DNA of 38,617 nt from a virus: positions 1 through 38,617 of the IMG/VR virus record IMGVR_UViG_3300030090_002704; one strand, given 5' to 3'. Positions 26,918 through 35,879 of this stretch are shown here, one piece after another (positions within the stretch are counted from its first letter, which is position 1; the number at the start of each line of letters is the position of its first letter). The notes under the pieces are model-generated. The model searched no databases, was not told the origin of the DNA, and saw only the letters and a program-made list of their open reading frames with translations. The position numbers were made by a program, and so were the translations under genes.

Positions 26918-27927
26918 TATGAACCGCCTCCAAATCCAAGCATACTAGGAATGTCAAAACCTGCTGATCCTGCTAGTCCTGCAAGACCTAGTCCAATTCC
27001 TCCAACCCGTTCAAGTGTAGATGGAGACGGTGCAGTTCGTGCTGTCAGTGTAGTTTGTGTGGACGGCACACCACGGAAGATATCAGACATAAAGCTTATT
27101 CTCTGGAAAGGTTCAGCTTGTCTTTCAAGATCCGTGGCACGTTGTGCCTCCAGTTGTGCTTGTGCCTGTTGTTGCTCAATACCACCAAGGCTTAACAGCG
27201 TGTTAATGTCTGCTTGCGACCCACGCTGTGCTGCTTCACCCAGTGCCGCCTGTGACAATCCGGTCTTTCCTAATGCAGAACCAAGTGTCCCGATCCCTTG
27301 TCCAAGTTGCCCAAACAACTGTGCAGCGGACTGTTGCCTAGCCATCTGATTGGCAAAAGCGTTTTGCGCTTGAGCCTGTGCTTGCTGAAACCCTGCTGAA
27401 CGGAGTTGTGCGCCAGTTCTTGCCATCTGATCGGCAAGATTACGCTGCAATTCCTGTTCAGCAACAGCCTGTCTTGATCCACCAAAGGCACCAGACCTTA
27501 CTGCCTGTGCTCCAATACCCTGTCTTTGAATATCACCCTGTCTTTGAATATCACGTTCTGCCTGTCGGATCACCTGTTCTGTAAATGGATCCATGAACGC
27601 TTGTGCTGACGCTGGGTCAAAGGCAGCGGTAGAGCCCATCAGTAGTGGTGCCCCGCTAAGTGCTGTGCCTATACCTTGTTGTATCGCACCTGCACCTGCA
27701 CCTAGTGTAGCTTCTCCCGCTTGTAGCATTGGCTGAAAAGCACCAATGCCACCGTAACCAAGTTGTATTGCTTGTAGCTGACCGGGAGAAAGAGCGGCAA
27801 CTTGACGCTCCGGTATGACAGTTGGATCGGCGGCTCTTGCTGTTGTTGAGGCAAGCAAGTCCTTGAGAAACTTTTCCTGATACTCCGGTAGTACACTGAC
27901 CTGTTCGGTGCGGACTGTTTCAACCAT
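26917..27927 (-). CDS. Ala/Gln-rich virion protein (internal core or tail type)
   Basis: A 336-residue protein unusually rich in Ala, Gln and Gly. The central part, RQAERDIQRQGDIQRQGIGA followed by AVRSGAFGGSRQAVAEQEL, is a pattern familiar in marine podo- and siphovirus structural proteins. A Gly-rich hydrophobic C-terminus (VGGIGLGLAGLAGSAGFDIP) could associate with membranes. It is coupled on both sides through TAATG and TAGTG overlaps. I regard it as a probable internal or ejection protein; function not shown. Confidence 0.65.
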   Translation of the reverse strand: MVETVRTEQVSVLPEYQEKFLKDLLASTTARAADPTVIPERQVAALSPGQLQAIQLGYGGIGAFQPMLQAGEATLGAGAGAIQQGIGTALSGAPLLMGSTAAFDPASAQAFMDPFTEQVIRQAERDIQRQGDIQRQGIGAQAVRSGAFGGSRQAVAEQELQRNLADQMARTGAQLRSAGFQQAQAQAQNAFANQMARQQSAAQLFGQLGQGIGTLGSALGKTGLSQAALGEAAQRGSQADINTLLSLGGIEQQQAQAQLEAQRATDLERQAEPFQRISFMSDIFRGVPSTQTTLTARTAPSPSTLERVGGIGLGLAGLAGSAGFDIPSMLGFGGGS

Positions 27928-28649
27928 TACGCAACCCTTTCATATTTTTTCATTATTTCATACATACGGGCGGCACCTTTTTCTCGATCACCGTTACCCA
28001 TACCACGCACAGCACGTTCTGTCATTACAAACTCACCGTCAGAAAGCCTTGCTTCCTGTACCTTCTGTCCGTTTTGAAAGATACCTGCGTCAATACTGTC
28101 GCTTCGTCCTGTACCAGGACCTTGAATATAGCCACCTTCAGCGGCAGCAAGTGGGTAATCAAACTCTTGTACGATGTTCCGACCGATATAATCAGGAACT
28201 CGTTCACCTGTAGCTAACTGTCGTCTCTGTAAGTCGGTTAACGTGTCTTCCTCTTCTCCACCAGCTAATAACGCGGCTAGTCCACCACCTGTTAGCATAC
28301 CTGTAGGAGTTTTTAAGAAATCAAGAAGCTTGGAGCCAATACCTTTTTCTGCAACCTGTTTACCTGCCTCAGTGGCGGCACTGTCCAATACGGCTTTTTC
28401 TGCTGCTGCTTTAGCTGCAGCCTCTTTCGCTAATACCTTTGCTTCTGGCCCAAACCCTGCGGCTGTAGCACCTGATCCTGCTAAACCAGATAAGGCGGCA
28501 TTCTTAATCGCGTCTTTAACATCACCACCTGCGAGTAGTGTGCCGATACCAGAGCCAAGAGCCGCGTTCACAGCAGCACTGGCAGCAGGTCCACCAAAGA
28601 ATCCTGCCACTCCTCCGATTATTGGTAAAAGACTTTTGAGACCCAACAC
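27927..28649 (-). CDS. virion protein with conserved LSDGEFVMT C-terminal domain
   Basis: A 240-residue protein. The N-terminal 110 residues are Ala/Gly-rich and hydrophobic (LLPIIGGVAGFFGGPAASAA), with possible membrane-interacting helices. The C-terminal domain GPGTGRSDSIDAGIFQNGQK, then ARLSDGEFVMTERAVRGMGN, and RMYEIMKKYE is a conserved late-protein module of many phages, function unknown. The start is GTG with AGGAG upstream at short spacing; TTG three bases on is an alternative. Stop overlaps the next ATG. Confidence 0.7.
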   Translation of the reverse strand: MLGLKSLLPIIGGVAGFFGGPAASAAVNAALGSGIGTLLAGGDVKDAIKNAALSGLAGSGATAAGFGPEAKVLAKEAAAKAAAEKAVLDSAATEAGKQVAEKGIGSKLLDFLKTPTGMLTGGGLAALLAGGEEEDTLTDLQRRQLATGERVPDYIGRNIVQEFDYPLAAAEGGYIQGPGTGRSDSIDAGIFQNGQKVQEARLSDGEFVMTERAVRGMGNGDREKGAARMYEIMKKYERVA

Positions 28650-28655
28650 CCGCTC

Positions 28656-28949
28656 CTATGTAGTGACACTAACTGTACCGACTGCGCCAGTTGCGGAGTT
28701 GCCAGCAACGTGCGGATTATGACTTTGCGTTATCTTAACAAAGCCGTCTACATTAAACAAAGCACCAACCTCTAATCCTTGGTCGTGCGTTTGTATGTTT
28801 GTTAACGTTAGTTCCGTGTGCCGTGCATCACCTGGATTCTGTACTTGTTGCAAAAACACAGAAAACGCTCGGATAACCTCCGTAAAATACACACTGTCAT
28901 ACTCCTGTGGTGGCACAGGAAAAAACGGTCTGGCTAATCGACGGCTCAT
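28656..28949 (-). CDS. conserved small virion protein
   Basis: A 97-residue protein. MSRRLARPFFPVPPQEYDSV, FTEVIRAFSVFLQQVQNPGD and ALFNVDGFVKITQSHNPHVA are conserved, in my memory, across marine phage structural clusters, with a helical start and a beta-rich end. It is tied to the large nozzle-like gene by an ATGA overlap and sits 6 nt before the next gene. Role unknown; probably a small tail or fibre component. Confidence 0.68.
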   Translation of the reverse strand: MSRRLARPFFPVPPQEYDSVYFTEVIRAFSVFLQQVQNPGDARHTELTLTNIQTHDQGLEVGALFNVDGFVKITQSHNPHVAGNSATGAVGTVSVTT

Positions 28950-30871
28950 CGTCTGCCATCCGGTCTAATATCAACACGCGGACTACCCAACCGCCAGCCA
29001 ACACCTTCTGCTGTACTTTCTACCCGCAAAGCAAAAGACCGTCCACGCAATCGCACATGCACCTGATCGGTAAACTGCTCAATTGGGCTGGTTGATGTCT
29101 GAGTCACACCGCCAGTTTCAGGATCACCATAATTTGTGCCGGGAAAATTACGAGCTTTTAAAATAAAATTAGCTGCTGGATTATCGCTACCGGCACCTGT
29201 AGAAGTTCGGAACGTCAAATCAGGCAATATCCGTCTTATAAACAGGAACCCGTCGCCATCCTGTATGTCCATCTGACTTGATTCAATGTGCGCGGATATT
29301 GCACCGTCAGTGCTACCGTCATCAAAACCAAACTCATGGTTGTATAAATAATTATCAGAGTGTGCTGCAATCGGAAAGTCGTTGATACCACGATCTAGCC
29401 AAGCTGTGCGTGTCAGACTACCGATATACCAGATCTGTTGTTCATAGTTATAGATAACGTATTTGTCGTTTTCGGTAGAATTTGCTGATGGATAGAACCA
29501 CCATATTTCGCCAAAACTGGAGTTAACTCCTGCGACTACTTTTTCTGCTTGGTCAGTGTTGAAGTCACTGAATACATGGTCTTTTACAGAACACGGTAGC
29601 TTTTTAACTGATCCGTTGTACACATAAAACTCTTGCACACCCATCCAAAAGACCGTGTCGTCTACAGCGACTGCGGCTTGTGGACTACGGATGGTAATAT
29701 TTTCAGAAATCATCTGCACACCAAAGGTGAACGGTGGGCCAAGGAACTGCATACTGTGAACAGATACGTCAGTAATTACCAGTATCTGCTGTCTGGTTTC
29801 TACGGCTGCTATAATCTCTGACCCAGAGCCTATGCGTAGATCACCGGCAGTATTTGTTGCTGATGGTATCCAAGTTGTTGGGTCTTCCTGACTGCTGAAT
29901 CGTATCAACAGTGGGTCTTGTGTGCCGATTGCGCCTACAGCGTCACAACCAAAACAAATGACGTGCCGGTCTACGTCAGAAACAATAACTTGCTTGGCTA
30001 TAGTAGGTGTGCCAGCATCTGCGTTTGTCCTGTCAGACAGTTTAACTGATCGGGTGCTGGTTCCTGCGCTGGTGTCCCAGTAAAAAATGTCGCCATCACG
30101 GACATTGATAATCAGGTCTTCACCAAAATTATCGTGTGTCCAAATACGAAGGATGGAGGATGTAACCGTAATGTCTGCATCACCGTTCCAAGTACTACGA
30201 CCCCATGTTCCTGCGCCCCAGCCCACACCCATGACACTGGTGTCCAGACCTGCATTAATTTGATATGTCGCAACAACAGAGCTACCACCGTTGCCAGAGT
30301 CAGAAGCATTTGCTGTGACAGCCGTTCGATTGATCGCACCGTCATCAGTAATTGAGGATATTGTTGTAGATTCTGATCGTGCTGTGATCGTGTAAACATT
30401 ACTGTCTGTAACCGTTTGTATTTCATACTCTTGGTTAAGTACGTTGGCTGTAATGTTACCACCAAGACTTGCGGCACCACTAAAAGTTACAAAATCACCA
30501 GCAATCGCTCCATGTCCGTTTTCAGTTACTGTGATAGTTGACGATCCGTTTGTAGCGGCAAAGGTTGCATCTCCAGCGGCAGTTGTTAAGCGAATCGGAG
30601 TGATATCGAAGAAAGCACCACCTTCGTGAACGTAATACTTTTTGTTTGTACCAACACCTAAGTAACGGCTCTTATCTAGCGCAACAAAAGCGTGTAATGC
30701 TCTGGCTGTGCCAAGATACGAGTTTGTCGCAAACTTCTGCCAGCCTCCTATTTTTTCAGCAAACCCTGCACGAAACCTGACCTTATCGCAGTCGTTCCAG
30801 CCTCCCTCGTTAGAGTACGAGGTAATCTCTTTCTGGATTCCTGGTCTGAAAGCAAGTTTAGTTAAGGGCAT
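28946..30871 (-). CDS. beta-rich tail nozzle / stabilisation-like protein
   Basis: A 641-residue protein. The N-terminal pattern LAFRPGIQKEITSYSNEGGW followed by DCDKVRFRAGFAEKIGGW is typical of a family found in podoviruses and related phages that resembles, in layout, the P22 gp10-like tail accessory (stabilisation) protein. The rest consists of repeated beta-strand motifs, such as ITVTENGHGAIAGDFVTF, and propeller-like segments (SGSEIIAAVETRQQILVITD). Such proteins form the lower tube or nozzle of short tails. The match is by pattern, not search. Ends overlap with neighbours. Confidence 0.72.
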   Translation of the reverse strand: MPLTKLAFRPGIQKEITSYSNEGGWNDCDKVRFRAGFAEKIGGWQKFATNSYLGTARALHAFVALDKSRYLGVGTNKKYYVHEGGAFFDITPIRLTTAAGDATFAATNGSSTITVTENGHGAIAGDFVTFSGAASLGGNITANVLNQEYEIQTVTDSNVYTITARSESTTISSITDDGAINRTAVTANASDSGNGGSSVVATYQINAGLDTSVMGVGWGAGTWGRSTWNGDADITVTSSILRIWTHDNFGEDLIINVRDGDIFYWDTSAGTSTRSVKLSDRTNADAGTPTIAKQVIVSDVDRHVICFGCDAVGAIGTQDPLLIRFSSQEDPTTWIPSATNTAGDLRIGSGSEIIAAVETRQQILVITDVSVHSMQFLGPPFTFGVQMISENITIRSPQAAVAVDDTVFWMGVQEFYVYNGSVKKLPCSVKDHVFSDFNTDQAEKVVAGVNSSFGEIWWFYPSANSTENDKYVIYNYEQQIWYIGSLTRTAWLDRGINDFPIAAHSDNYLYNHEFGFDDGSTDGAISAHIESSQMDIQDGDGFLFIRRILPDLTFRTSTGAGSDNPAANFILKARNFPGTNYGDPETGGVTQTSTSPIEQFTDQVHVRLRGRSFALRVESTAEGVGWRLGSPRVDIRPDGRR

Positions 30872-31049
30872 CAGATTTCATCCGGTTTTTTAGATTTGAA
30901 AGCCGATCTGTCAAAACTTGTGAAAGCTGGTATTTGTCTTTGTCTTTGTTTCTTTCTCGCAACCATGTTGTCAAATCTCTAAGGCTCTCTTCTCGTTTTT
31001 TCTTTTGACGCTCTTTTGAAGATATATTTAACTTGGCTTTGTGGGCCAC
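30858..31049 (-). CDS. small basic hypothetical protein (63 aa)
   Basis: A Lys/Arg-rich helical protein (NISSKERQKKKREESLRDLT). It begins at a GTG at 31049 inside the end of the preceding gene (22-nt overlap), without a clear ribosome binding site, and overlaps the following start by 14 nt. Both overlaps fit the dense operon, but the weak start leaves some doubt. No family recognised. Confidence 0.5.
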   Translation of the reverse strand: MAHKAKLNISSKERQKKKREESLRDLTTWLRERNKDKDKYQLSQVLTDRLSNLKNRMKSDALN

Positions 31050-31435
31050 GTTACATTAGTCAAAGCTCCGCTAGAATCTAAACTAGGAGAAGAATTAGCT
31101 GGTAAATCTCTTAGACTCTGCCGGTATGTTTTCCAAGCGTCACTCATGTTCACATCAGATAAAGCATAAAAATCCGTGGCAGCAATCTTTGCATCTCTTT
31201 GTCTGCGTAACTCTGCCATCGGTGCGGCGTTATTGAGTTCTGTCTGTTTGTCTGTAATCTGTGACCACGTTACGCCAAAGTCTGACGTAGTAGCAGACTC
31301 AACACCTCTTCCACTAGAATCTACACTGGTAATTTTGCGAAACATGGTATTGAACTCTGCTTCGCTTGTGGGTTCTCCACGGAGAACCCACTCTGTTATT
31401 CCTAAAGCAAATAAAGCGTCTTCAACACTTGCCAT
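31028..31435 (-). CDS. phage tail assembly chaperone-like protein
   Basis: A 135-residue protein. The C-terminal part LRRQRDAKIAATDFYALSDV, then WKTYRQSLRDLP and VTWPTKPS, follows the Phage_tail_APC pattern: a basic helix, x-T-D-x-x-A-L-x-D, Y-R-Q-x-L-R-D and a terminal W-P-x-K-P. These small proteins assist tail or fibre assembly. I place the start at 31435 because GGAGAAC lies 6 nt upstream; an ATG at 31447 overlapping the fibre gene's stop (TAATG) is possible. It follows the fibre gene, its likely client. Confidence 0.75.
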   Translation of the reverse strand: MASVEDALFALGITEWVLRGEPTSEAEFNTMFRKITSVDSSGRGVESATTSDFGVTWSQITDKQTELNNAAPMAELRRQRDAKIAATDFYALSDVNMSDAWKTYRQSLRDLPANSSPSLDSSGALTNVTWPTKPS

Positions 31436-31446
31436 AATGTTCTCCA

Positions 31447-33066
31447 TTATCCAGCAATTTCTGTACAAATGATTGAGTTTACTCCCCCACTCAGAAAAAA
31501 TATGCTGTTGTTTTGTGGGTCACCCCGTTTAGATTGGAAGGTGTAGTCAAGCTCAGAAGTCGAACTGGGTGAGTCTAGTATCTGTAGTGTCACCATGCCG
31601 AAAAAACCAAAACCATTGTTTGAATTATCAGTATCTCCATCGCCTCTTTGATTTAAGAACCTAGCCTCCGTCATTGTGGCTAAGTTAGTGCTGTCTCTAA
31701 ACAAGGTAATATCTGAATAGTTCTGAGATTGCGTATGCACATAGAAACTTGCTTGTACAAGTATCTTGGAACTCGATGCACTAGGAGTTATAGAACACGT
31801 AAGTCCTGTTACATTTGTATAGGACGTTGCGGAAGAACTTGCATTAGAACTACGCTGTTCAATAGCTTGAACCACTTGTAAAACTTTTCCAGTGGTCACT
31901 CCGCTAAGTGTTCCACCAACCGTCAGGTTGCCCACGACCTCAACATTAGTAGTTCCCGTTGGCACTTTAATAACATCTGCATCTGCATCGTTTTTAACAG
32001 TGACATCGTTGGTGGAACCCTGACCAGTAAGGATTAACCCCTCTGCTGATGTGAAGCCAATTGCTGCGTTGTCACCAGCGGCTGTGTCACCGCTTGGCTC
32101 AAAGGTCGTTGCTGCCATCAAGACGTTACAGGTCAAACTGGTATCAGCCGCATGGGTCAGAGTGACATCGCCATCTGCACCAAAAGACAACACGGCAGAG
32201 TCAGATTTAAGTTTTACGTCATCTGTAAATTCAACGTCATCTGTTCCTGTTGGTATAGCTATGACAGTAGTGTCAGCATCATTTTTGACACTAACATCGT
32301 TAGTTGACCCTTGACCTGTTATGACAATGCCATCTGCTGATGCAAATCCGATTGCGGCTGCATCTCCTGCCGCTGTATCGCCAGTGGCTAAAAGAGTTCC
32401 TGCCGCTGTAATATCTCCAGCGACAGTAACATTCGTTGTGCCTGTTGGTATTTCTAATACGTCAGCATCTGCGTCATTTTTAATGGTGACATCGTTAGTT
32501 GACCCTTGACCTGTCAGAATCAAGCCTTCTGTGGAAGTGAAGCCCATAGCGGCTCCATCTCCTGCTGCTGTGTCACCCGTTGCCTGTATTGTGCCAGCAG
32601 AAACAATGTCACTGGCTGCGTTGAAAGTACCAGCAATATTTAAATCAGTCAGTGCATCTACGACTGCTGCACCGCTACCAGCACCATCTAAATAAACAAT
32701 AGATGCCATGCCGTTTGGTATGGTGACGGTTGCTCCAGAACCTTGCTTAATAATTATATTCTGAGAGCCACTGGTTGCGTTTTCAATAATGTGTACGCGA
32801 CTTAAAGTGTTTGGAGCTATTGTGATAGTACACGCTGAATCTAACGTTCCGGTGTACTTAACGAACATCGCACGAACTGGATCAGTAGAGCCGTCTGCAA
32901 TTGTGCTTGTATGTGTGTCTGCGTTTGTAGTGATTGCTTCTGTGCCAAAGCCCAGTGCTTCACCGATTAACTCAAGGTTAGTGTTTGTCTTCGTACCCCA
33001 CGTCCCTGAGTTTTCGCCAGTTGCCATCTCCTCTAGTCGGAGATCATTTACAAAGGTACTAGCCAT
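31447..33066 (-). CDS. tail fibre / receptor-binding-type protein with three repeats
   Basis: A 539-residue protein. The N-terminus (VNDLRLEEMATGENSGTWGT) is a typical virion-attachment part of marine phage fibres. Three copies of a 53-residue repeat occur at residues 164-216, 229-281 and 326-378 (GDTAAGD, TGQGSTNDV, KNDAD, PTGT), the beta-helical kind common in fibres. The C-terminal 150 residues (LFRDSTNLATMTEARFL and DYTFQSKRGDPQNNS) look like a distinct globular tip, likely the receptor-binding part. The assembly chaperone-like gene lies just downstream. Confidence 0.8.
   Translation of the reverse strand: MASTFVNDLRLEEMATGENSGTWGTKTNTNLELIGEALGFGTEAITTNADTHTSTIADGSTDPVRAMFVKYTGTLDSACTITIAPNTLSRVHIIENATSGSQNIIIKQGSGATVTIPNGMASIVYLDGAGSGAAVVDALTDLNIAGTFNAASDIVSAGTIQATGDTAAGDGAAMGFTSTEGLILTGQGSTNDVTIKNDADADVLEIPTGTTNVTVAGDITAAGTLLATGDTAAGDAAAIGFASADGIVITGQGSTNDVSVKNDADTTVIAIPTGTDDVEFTDDVKLKSDSAVLSFGADGDVTLTHAADTSLTCNVLMAATTFEPSGDTAAGDNAAIGFTSAEGLILTGQGSTNDVTVKNDADADVIKVPTGTTNVEVVGNLTVGGTLSGVTTGKVLQVVQAIEQRSSNASSSATSYTNVTGLTCSITPSASSSKILVQASFYVHTQSQNYSDITLFRDSTNLATMTEARFLNQRGDGDTDNSNNGFGFFGMVTLQILDSPSSTSELDYTFQSKRGDPQNNSIFFLSGGVNSIICTEIAG
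31933..32577 (-). repeat. three dispersed 159-bp coding repeats in the fibre gene
   Basis: Units at 32419-32577, 32224-32382 and 31933-32091 encode the 53-residue repeat of the fibre protein. Units 1 and 3 are most alike in protein; unit 2 has diverged at the PTGT end. Confidence 0.75.
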
Positions 33067-33071
33067 CTAAA

Positions 33072-33524
33072 TCACCTTACTACTATTTCTGTATACGTTG
33101 TCCCCGGCGAAGGGACTATTGTGGTATACGTTGTCCCCGGCGCAGGTATTATTTCTCCCCATATTAAAACACCACGAGAAGAGATTGAACCTGTAGCGGC
33201 TAAACCTGTTACTGTGATGTTAGCATCGCCCGTCACACTGCTCGTGCCCAACGATGATGTCATTCCACCCATTGTGTTCGTGGTAAAGAAACTACCTAAA
33301 GTTGCTGTACCAGAAACACCGTTCTGTGTTTCAAAGACAATGCCTAAACTGGCTGTTGCCCCTAATCCGGTTGCGGTGATATTAGCATCACCTGTCGTTG
33401 TTACTGATCCAACAGATGCCGTGGCATTTGTTCCAATCGCTACATCGCTACCCCAGCCGCCTTCGCCCCAGCCGGTGGTGGACGAGTTCCACCCTAGTCC
33501 GAGCGAGACAACAACGCTGGTCAT
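33072..33524 (-). CDS. Gly/Thr-rich repeat virion protein
   Basis: A 150-residue protein of low complexity: after WNSSTTGWGEGGWGSDVAIG come three or four short beta repeats (SVGSVTTTGDANITATGLGA; SVTGDANITVTGLAATGSIS), then a C-terminal doublet PAPGTTYTTIV and PSPGTTYTEIV. This layout is common in marine phage structural clusters next to the fibre gene; it is probably a decoration or fibre-associated protein. It lies 5 nt from the fibre gene and overlaps the preceding gene's stop. Confidence 0.65.
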   Translation of the reverse strand: MTSVVVSLGLGWNSSTTGWGEGGWGSDVAIGTNATASVGSVTTTGDANITATGLGATASLGIVFETQNGVSGTATLGSFFTTNTMGGMTSSLGTSSVTGDANITVTGLAATGSISSRGVLIWGEIIPAPGTTYTTIVPSPGTTYTEIVVR

Positions 33525-33961
33525 TACGCGATCCTAATTATCGCGTTACTCGCATCTGCTGTTGGAAACACAATTGTAAAATCGCCAGAACTCGCTGCTT
33601 TATCGGCACCAAAATCCAAAACAGCCACAGATGGATCACCACTTGCACTGTCGTTAAATATTAAGCCCCCGCGAACAGAAGAAATAGTTACGTTAGAAAA
33701 CACTTCATCTGCAAAATCAACAAGAGCCGTTGTGCCACTCAAAGTAGGATTAACAGGATTTAAAGCCTGTCCTTTTGCAGAATAGTTCGTTCCACTAATT
33801 TCGTTACTGGTTGTATATGCTGTTGTAGCAGCATTAAAACTAGCACTGTTGTCATACAGAGCTATATTAAATGTATTGCCACCACTCGCTAAAAAGTTAT
33901 GCTTTCCCTCCAACAACTCTTGTTTGAAGGAACTACATAAAAAGTTTCCACTAAAAGCCAT
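33524..33961 (-). CDS. conserved virion protein (MAFSGNF family)
   Basis: A 145-residue beta-rich protein. MAFSGNFLCSSFKQELLEGK and a later TISSVRGGLIFNDS plus KAASSGDFTIVFP are familiar from marine phage structural operons; function is not established, perhaps a tail or head-completion component. I start at 33961 because AAGGAGA is 5 nt upstream; a GTG one codon earlier is weaker. It overlaps the preceding gene's TGA (TGATG). Confidence 0.65.
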   Translation of the reverse strand: MAFSGNFLCSSFKQELLEGKHNFLASGGNTFNIALYDNSASFNAATTAYTTSNEISGTNYSAKGQALNPVNPTLSGTTALVDFADEVFSNVTISSVRGGLIFNDSASGDPSVAVLDFGADKAASSGDFTIVFPTADASNAIIRIA

Positions 33962-34257
33962 CACAGTCTCCTTATGTATTCAGCCAACTTGTCATGGCCT
34001 GAATCTTTAATTGCATTATACACAGTCGTTCGATCTGAACGAATCGCCTGTTTCATGTACAAAACAATGATTTTTTCAAGATTCGCACGAAAAGCATGAG
34101 CTTGCTCTCTTACTTCTGGCGTGGCGTGGTCAGATATGCTGATAATTTTATTAACACACCGGGCCGTAACTTCTTCAGGGGTCTGACCTCTGTTATCAGT
34201 TGTTTGTATCTCAACCTGAAATGCCGGTCCAAAGTCCATGCTCATGCCATTCATCAT
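33961..34257 (-). CDS. small helical hypothetical protein
   Basis: A 98-residue, mostly helical protein (EVREQAHAFRANLEKIIVLY near the middle). It overlaps the adaptor gene's stop at its start and the next gene's start at its end, so it is co-translated. I recall similar small helical proteins between adaptor and virion genes in marine phages; role unknown. Confidence 0.6.
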   Translation of the reverse strand: MMNGMSMDFGPAFQVEIQTTDNRGQTPEEVTARCVNKIISISDHATPEVREQAHAFRANLEKIIVLYMKQAIRSDRTTVYNAIKDSGHDKLAEYIRRL

Positions 34258-34904
34258 TGTTTCTGCCTAACCACCTTACCTGCACGATACTCGTGTGTAA
34301 CTTCTTTCGCTTCGCCAAGCATCTTCAACGTGCTTATCGCTTCAACTAGTCGAGCGTTGTAATTTTGCAACACATCTGCTTCACCTTTCATAAAAGTGTA
34401 TGCCTCATAAAGAGAGCCGTACAAAAGAGCAAGCTCTGCGTTTTCCGAAAGCCATGTTGTGCCTGAATCTCCGCCTGTCGTTAAGCTTCCTGGTCGATAG
34501 TAGTAATGTAATTCAACAGCAAGCGCACTAGCAGGGGTTGGTGCAATAATAAAGTTGCTCACATCAAACACTGCATAGTATCTGGGAGTGCCTGTTGTAG
34601 CAGCATTAGGTGTAAATTCTTGTAAGAAGTTAACGTCTTTGAAATCTAAGAAGTTTTTATTACTACTGCTATCTGTAAACGACAAAGAAAACGGTGCTAG
34701 AAAATCACTTGGTATCGCCAGAAACTGATCTGACGCACTAAAGTTGGCTGTTACGTTTTTACGAAAAAACGATAGTTGAACGCTTTTTAGGATGCGTTCC
34801 TCTGCCGCTCTGATAAACAAAGGAAGATTGTTGACGAACGTTGTCTCTGTGTTTTCAGTGTAGTCTTGTATCGCTGTTTTTAACGTTGCAAGTGTAAAGC
34901 TCAT
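34254..34904 (-). CDS. phage adaptor / head-tail connector-like protein
   Basis: A 216-residue protein. The opening LATLKTAIQDYTENTETTFV, then FIRAAEERILKSV, IPSDFLAPFSL and VELHYYYRPGSL, and a helical end (ALLYGSLYEAYTFMKGEADV) match the family usually annotated as phage adaptor protein. These form the ring between portal and tail. Neighbouring connector-like genes support the call. Start overlaps the preceding stop (ATGA). Confidence 0.75.
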   Translation of the reverse strand: MSFTLATLKTAIQDYTENTETTFVNNLPLFIRAAEERILKSVQLSFFRKNVTANFSASDQFLAIPSDFLAPFSLSFTDSSSNKNFLDFKDVNFLQEFTPNAATTGTPRYYAVFDVSNFIIAPTPASALAVELHYYYRPGSLTTGGDSGTTWLSENAELALLYGSLYEAYTFMKGEADVLQNYNARLVEAISTLKMLGEAKEVTHEYRAGKVVRQKQ

Positions 34905-35200
34905 GTTGTCACCGTAACCTCACCCACCTGACCAAAAGATACTAGCCTTGCCGTGGGTAATCCGACTGAATCAGTAAGAGTAAAAACAGATACGGTCTCT
35001 GTTTGATCTGGACGCGGATCGCGGACAGCTTGTGGATCAGATACGTTGTTAGGTGCTTCTAGTTGTGGGTGCTTTGGCTCATACTCGTCCGGTCCAACAA
35101 TTAGCCCCGTCCACTCTTTACGCATCTCACGAAGACGGTAACGGAACCCAGACCTGTCTGAGATGCCGTATGTTTTTCTTGCAGAAGCATATCTAGCCAT
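34901..35200 (-). CDS. small conserved virion-cluster protein
   Basis: A 99-residue protein. A basic N-terminus (ASARKTYGISDRSGFRYRLR, then EMRKEWTGLIVGPDEYEPKH) precedes a beta-rich end ending in VGEVTVTT. I recall this as a conserved small protein between the two connector genes in marine phages; function not known. It is 1 nt from the preceding stop and overlaps the adaptor start. Confidence 0.62.
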   Translation of the reverse strand: MARYASARKTYGISDRSGFRYRLREMRKEWTGLIVGPDEYEPKHPQLEAPNNVSDPQAVRDPRPDQTETVSVFTLTDSVGLPTARLVSFGQVGEVTVTT

Positions 35201-35201
35201 A

Positions 35202-35879
35202 TCAGAACCTTATGTACTGGATATCTGGCTGAAGTTTCAAAGACACTCGATCCTCGTCTTCGTCTGCCGCACGTTGAAACTCTTCTTCATACACTACTTT
35301 TAATAACTGCACTCTTTCAGGCGCACGTTTTAGGGCCAGATAGTAAGCCAGACCAGCAACCATGCAAGGTAGAAAACGATACGGCAAATCTGTTGTGTTA
35401 ACCAAAGTGTCGGCATCTTCTATCCTAGTGATGTAGTAATACACAAGTATGTCAGAACTGTTCTCTGGTGTAGGCCAAAGCGTGATCTCAGGACTAATCT
35501 GACGGTTGAAGTAAAACTGTGACGGTCTTCCTGATGTGGTTTTGACAGGAATATTTAGAAACTCACTACGGCTTATACGATCAACACTAAAATCTGTGCC
35601 ACTGCGACGGATAGCAACCTCAAGAATATCACTCATAGGAGTGGCTAATCCGTTGCTTGACGTATAAGCAGCCGTGCCTGATGTCACAGTTAATGTGCCC
35701 TGACGAACTGTCCATAGGTTTACCCCACGGTTCGCCCACTCTGAGAACATGATGTTTAATGATCGACGTGCAGTTTTAGCGTCATAGCCTGTTCGTAATT
35801 CAAGCCCACATCTTTCGTAGGCTTCTTCAATTACATCTGCAACGTCAAGATCAAAGTCTGTTGATCCTGAAGTTGCCAT
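35202..35879 (-). CDS. head-to-tail connector-like protein (tail tubular A / gp4-type)
   Basis: A 225-residue protein. DVADVIEEAYERCGLELRTG, LNIMFSEWANRGVNLWTV, FYFNRQISPEITLWPTPENS and LPCMVAGLAYYLALKRAPER follow the pattern of short-tail connector proteins that contact the portal, like T7 gp11 or P22 gp4 in role. The match is by layout from memory. It starts right after the Lys-repeat gene's TAG and stops 1 nt before the next gene. Confidence 0.75.
   Translation of the reverse strand: MATSGSTDFDLDVADVIEEAYERCGLELRTGYDAKTARRSLNIMFSEWANRGVNLWTVRQGTLTVTSGTAAYTSSNGLATPMSDILEVAIRRSGTDFSVDRISRSEFLNIPVKTTSGRPSQFYFNRQISPEITLWPTPENSSDILVYYYITRIEDADTLVNTTDLPYRFLPCMVAGLAYYLALKRAPERVQLLKVVYEEEFQRAADEDEDRVSLKLQPDIQYIRF

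Noticed and set aside
26951-27349. rightward Cys/Ala/Pro-rich frame
   Set aside because: Antisense shadow of the Ala/Gln-rich virion gene.
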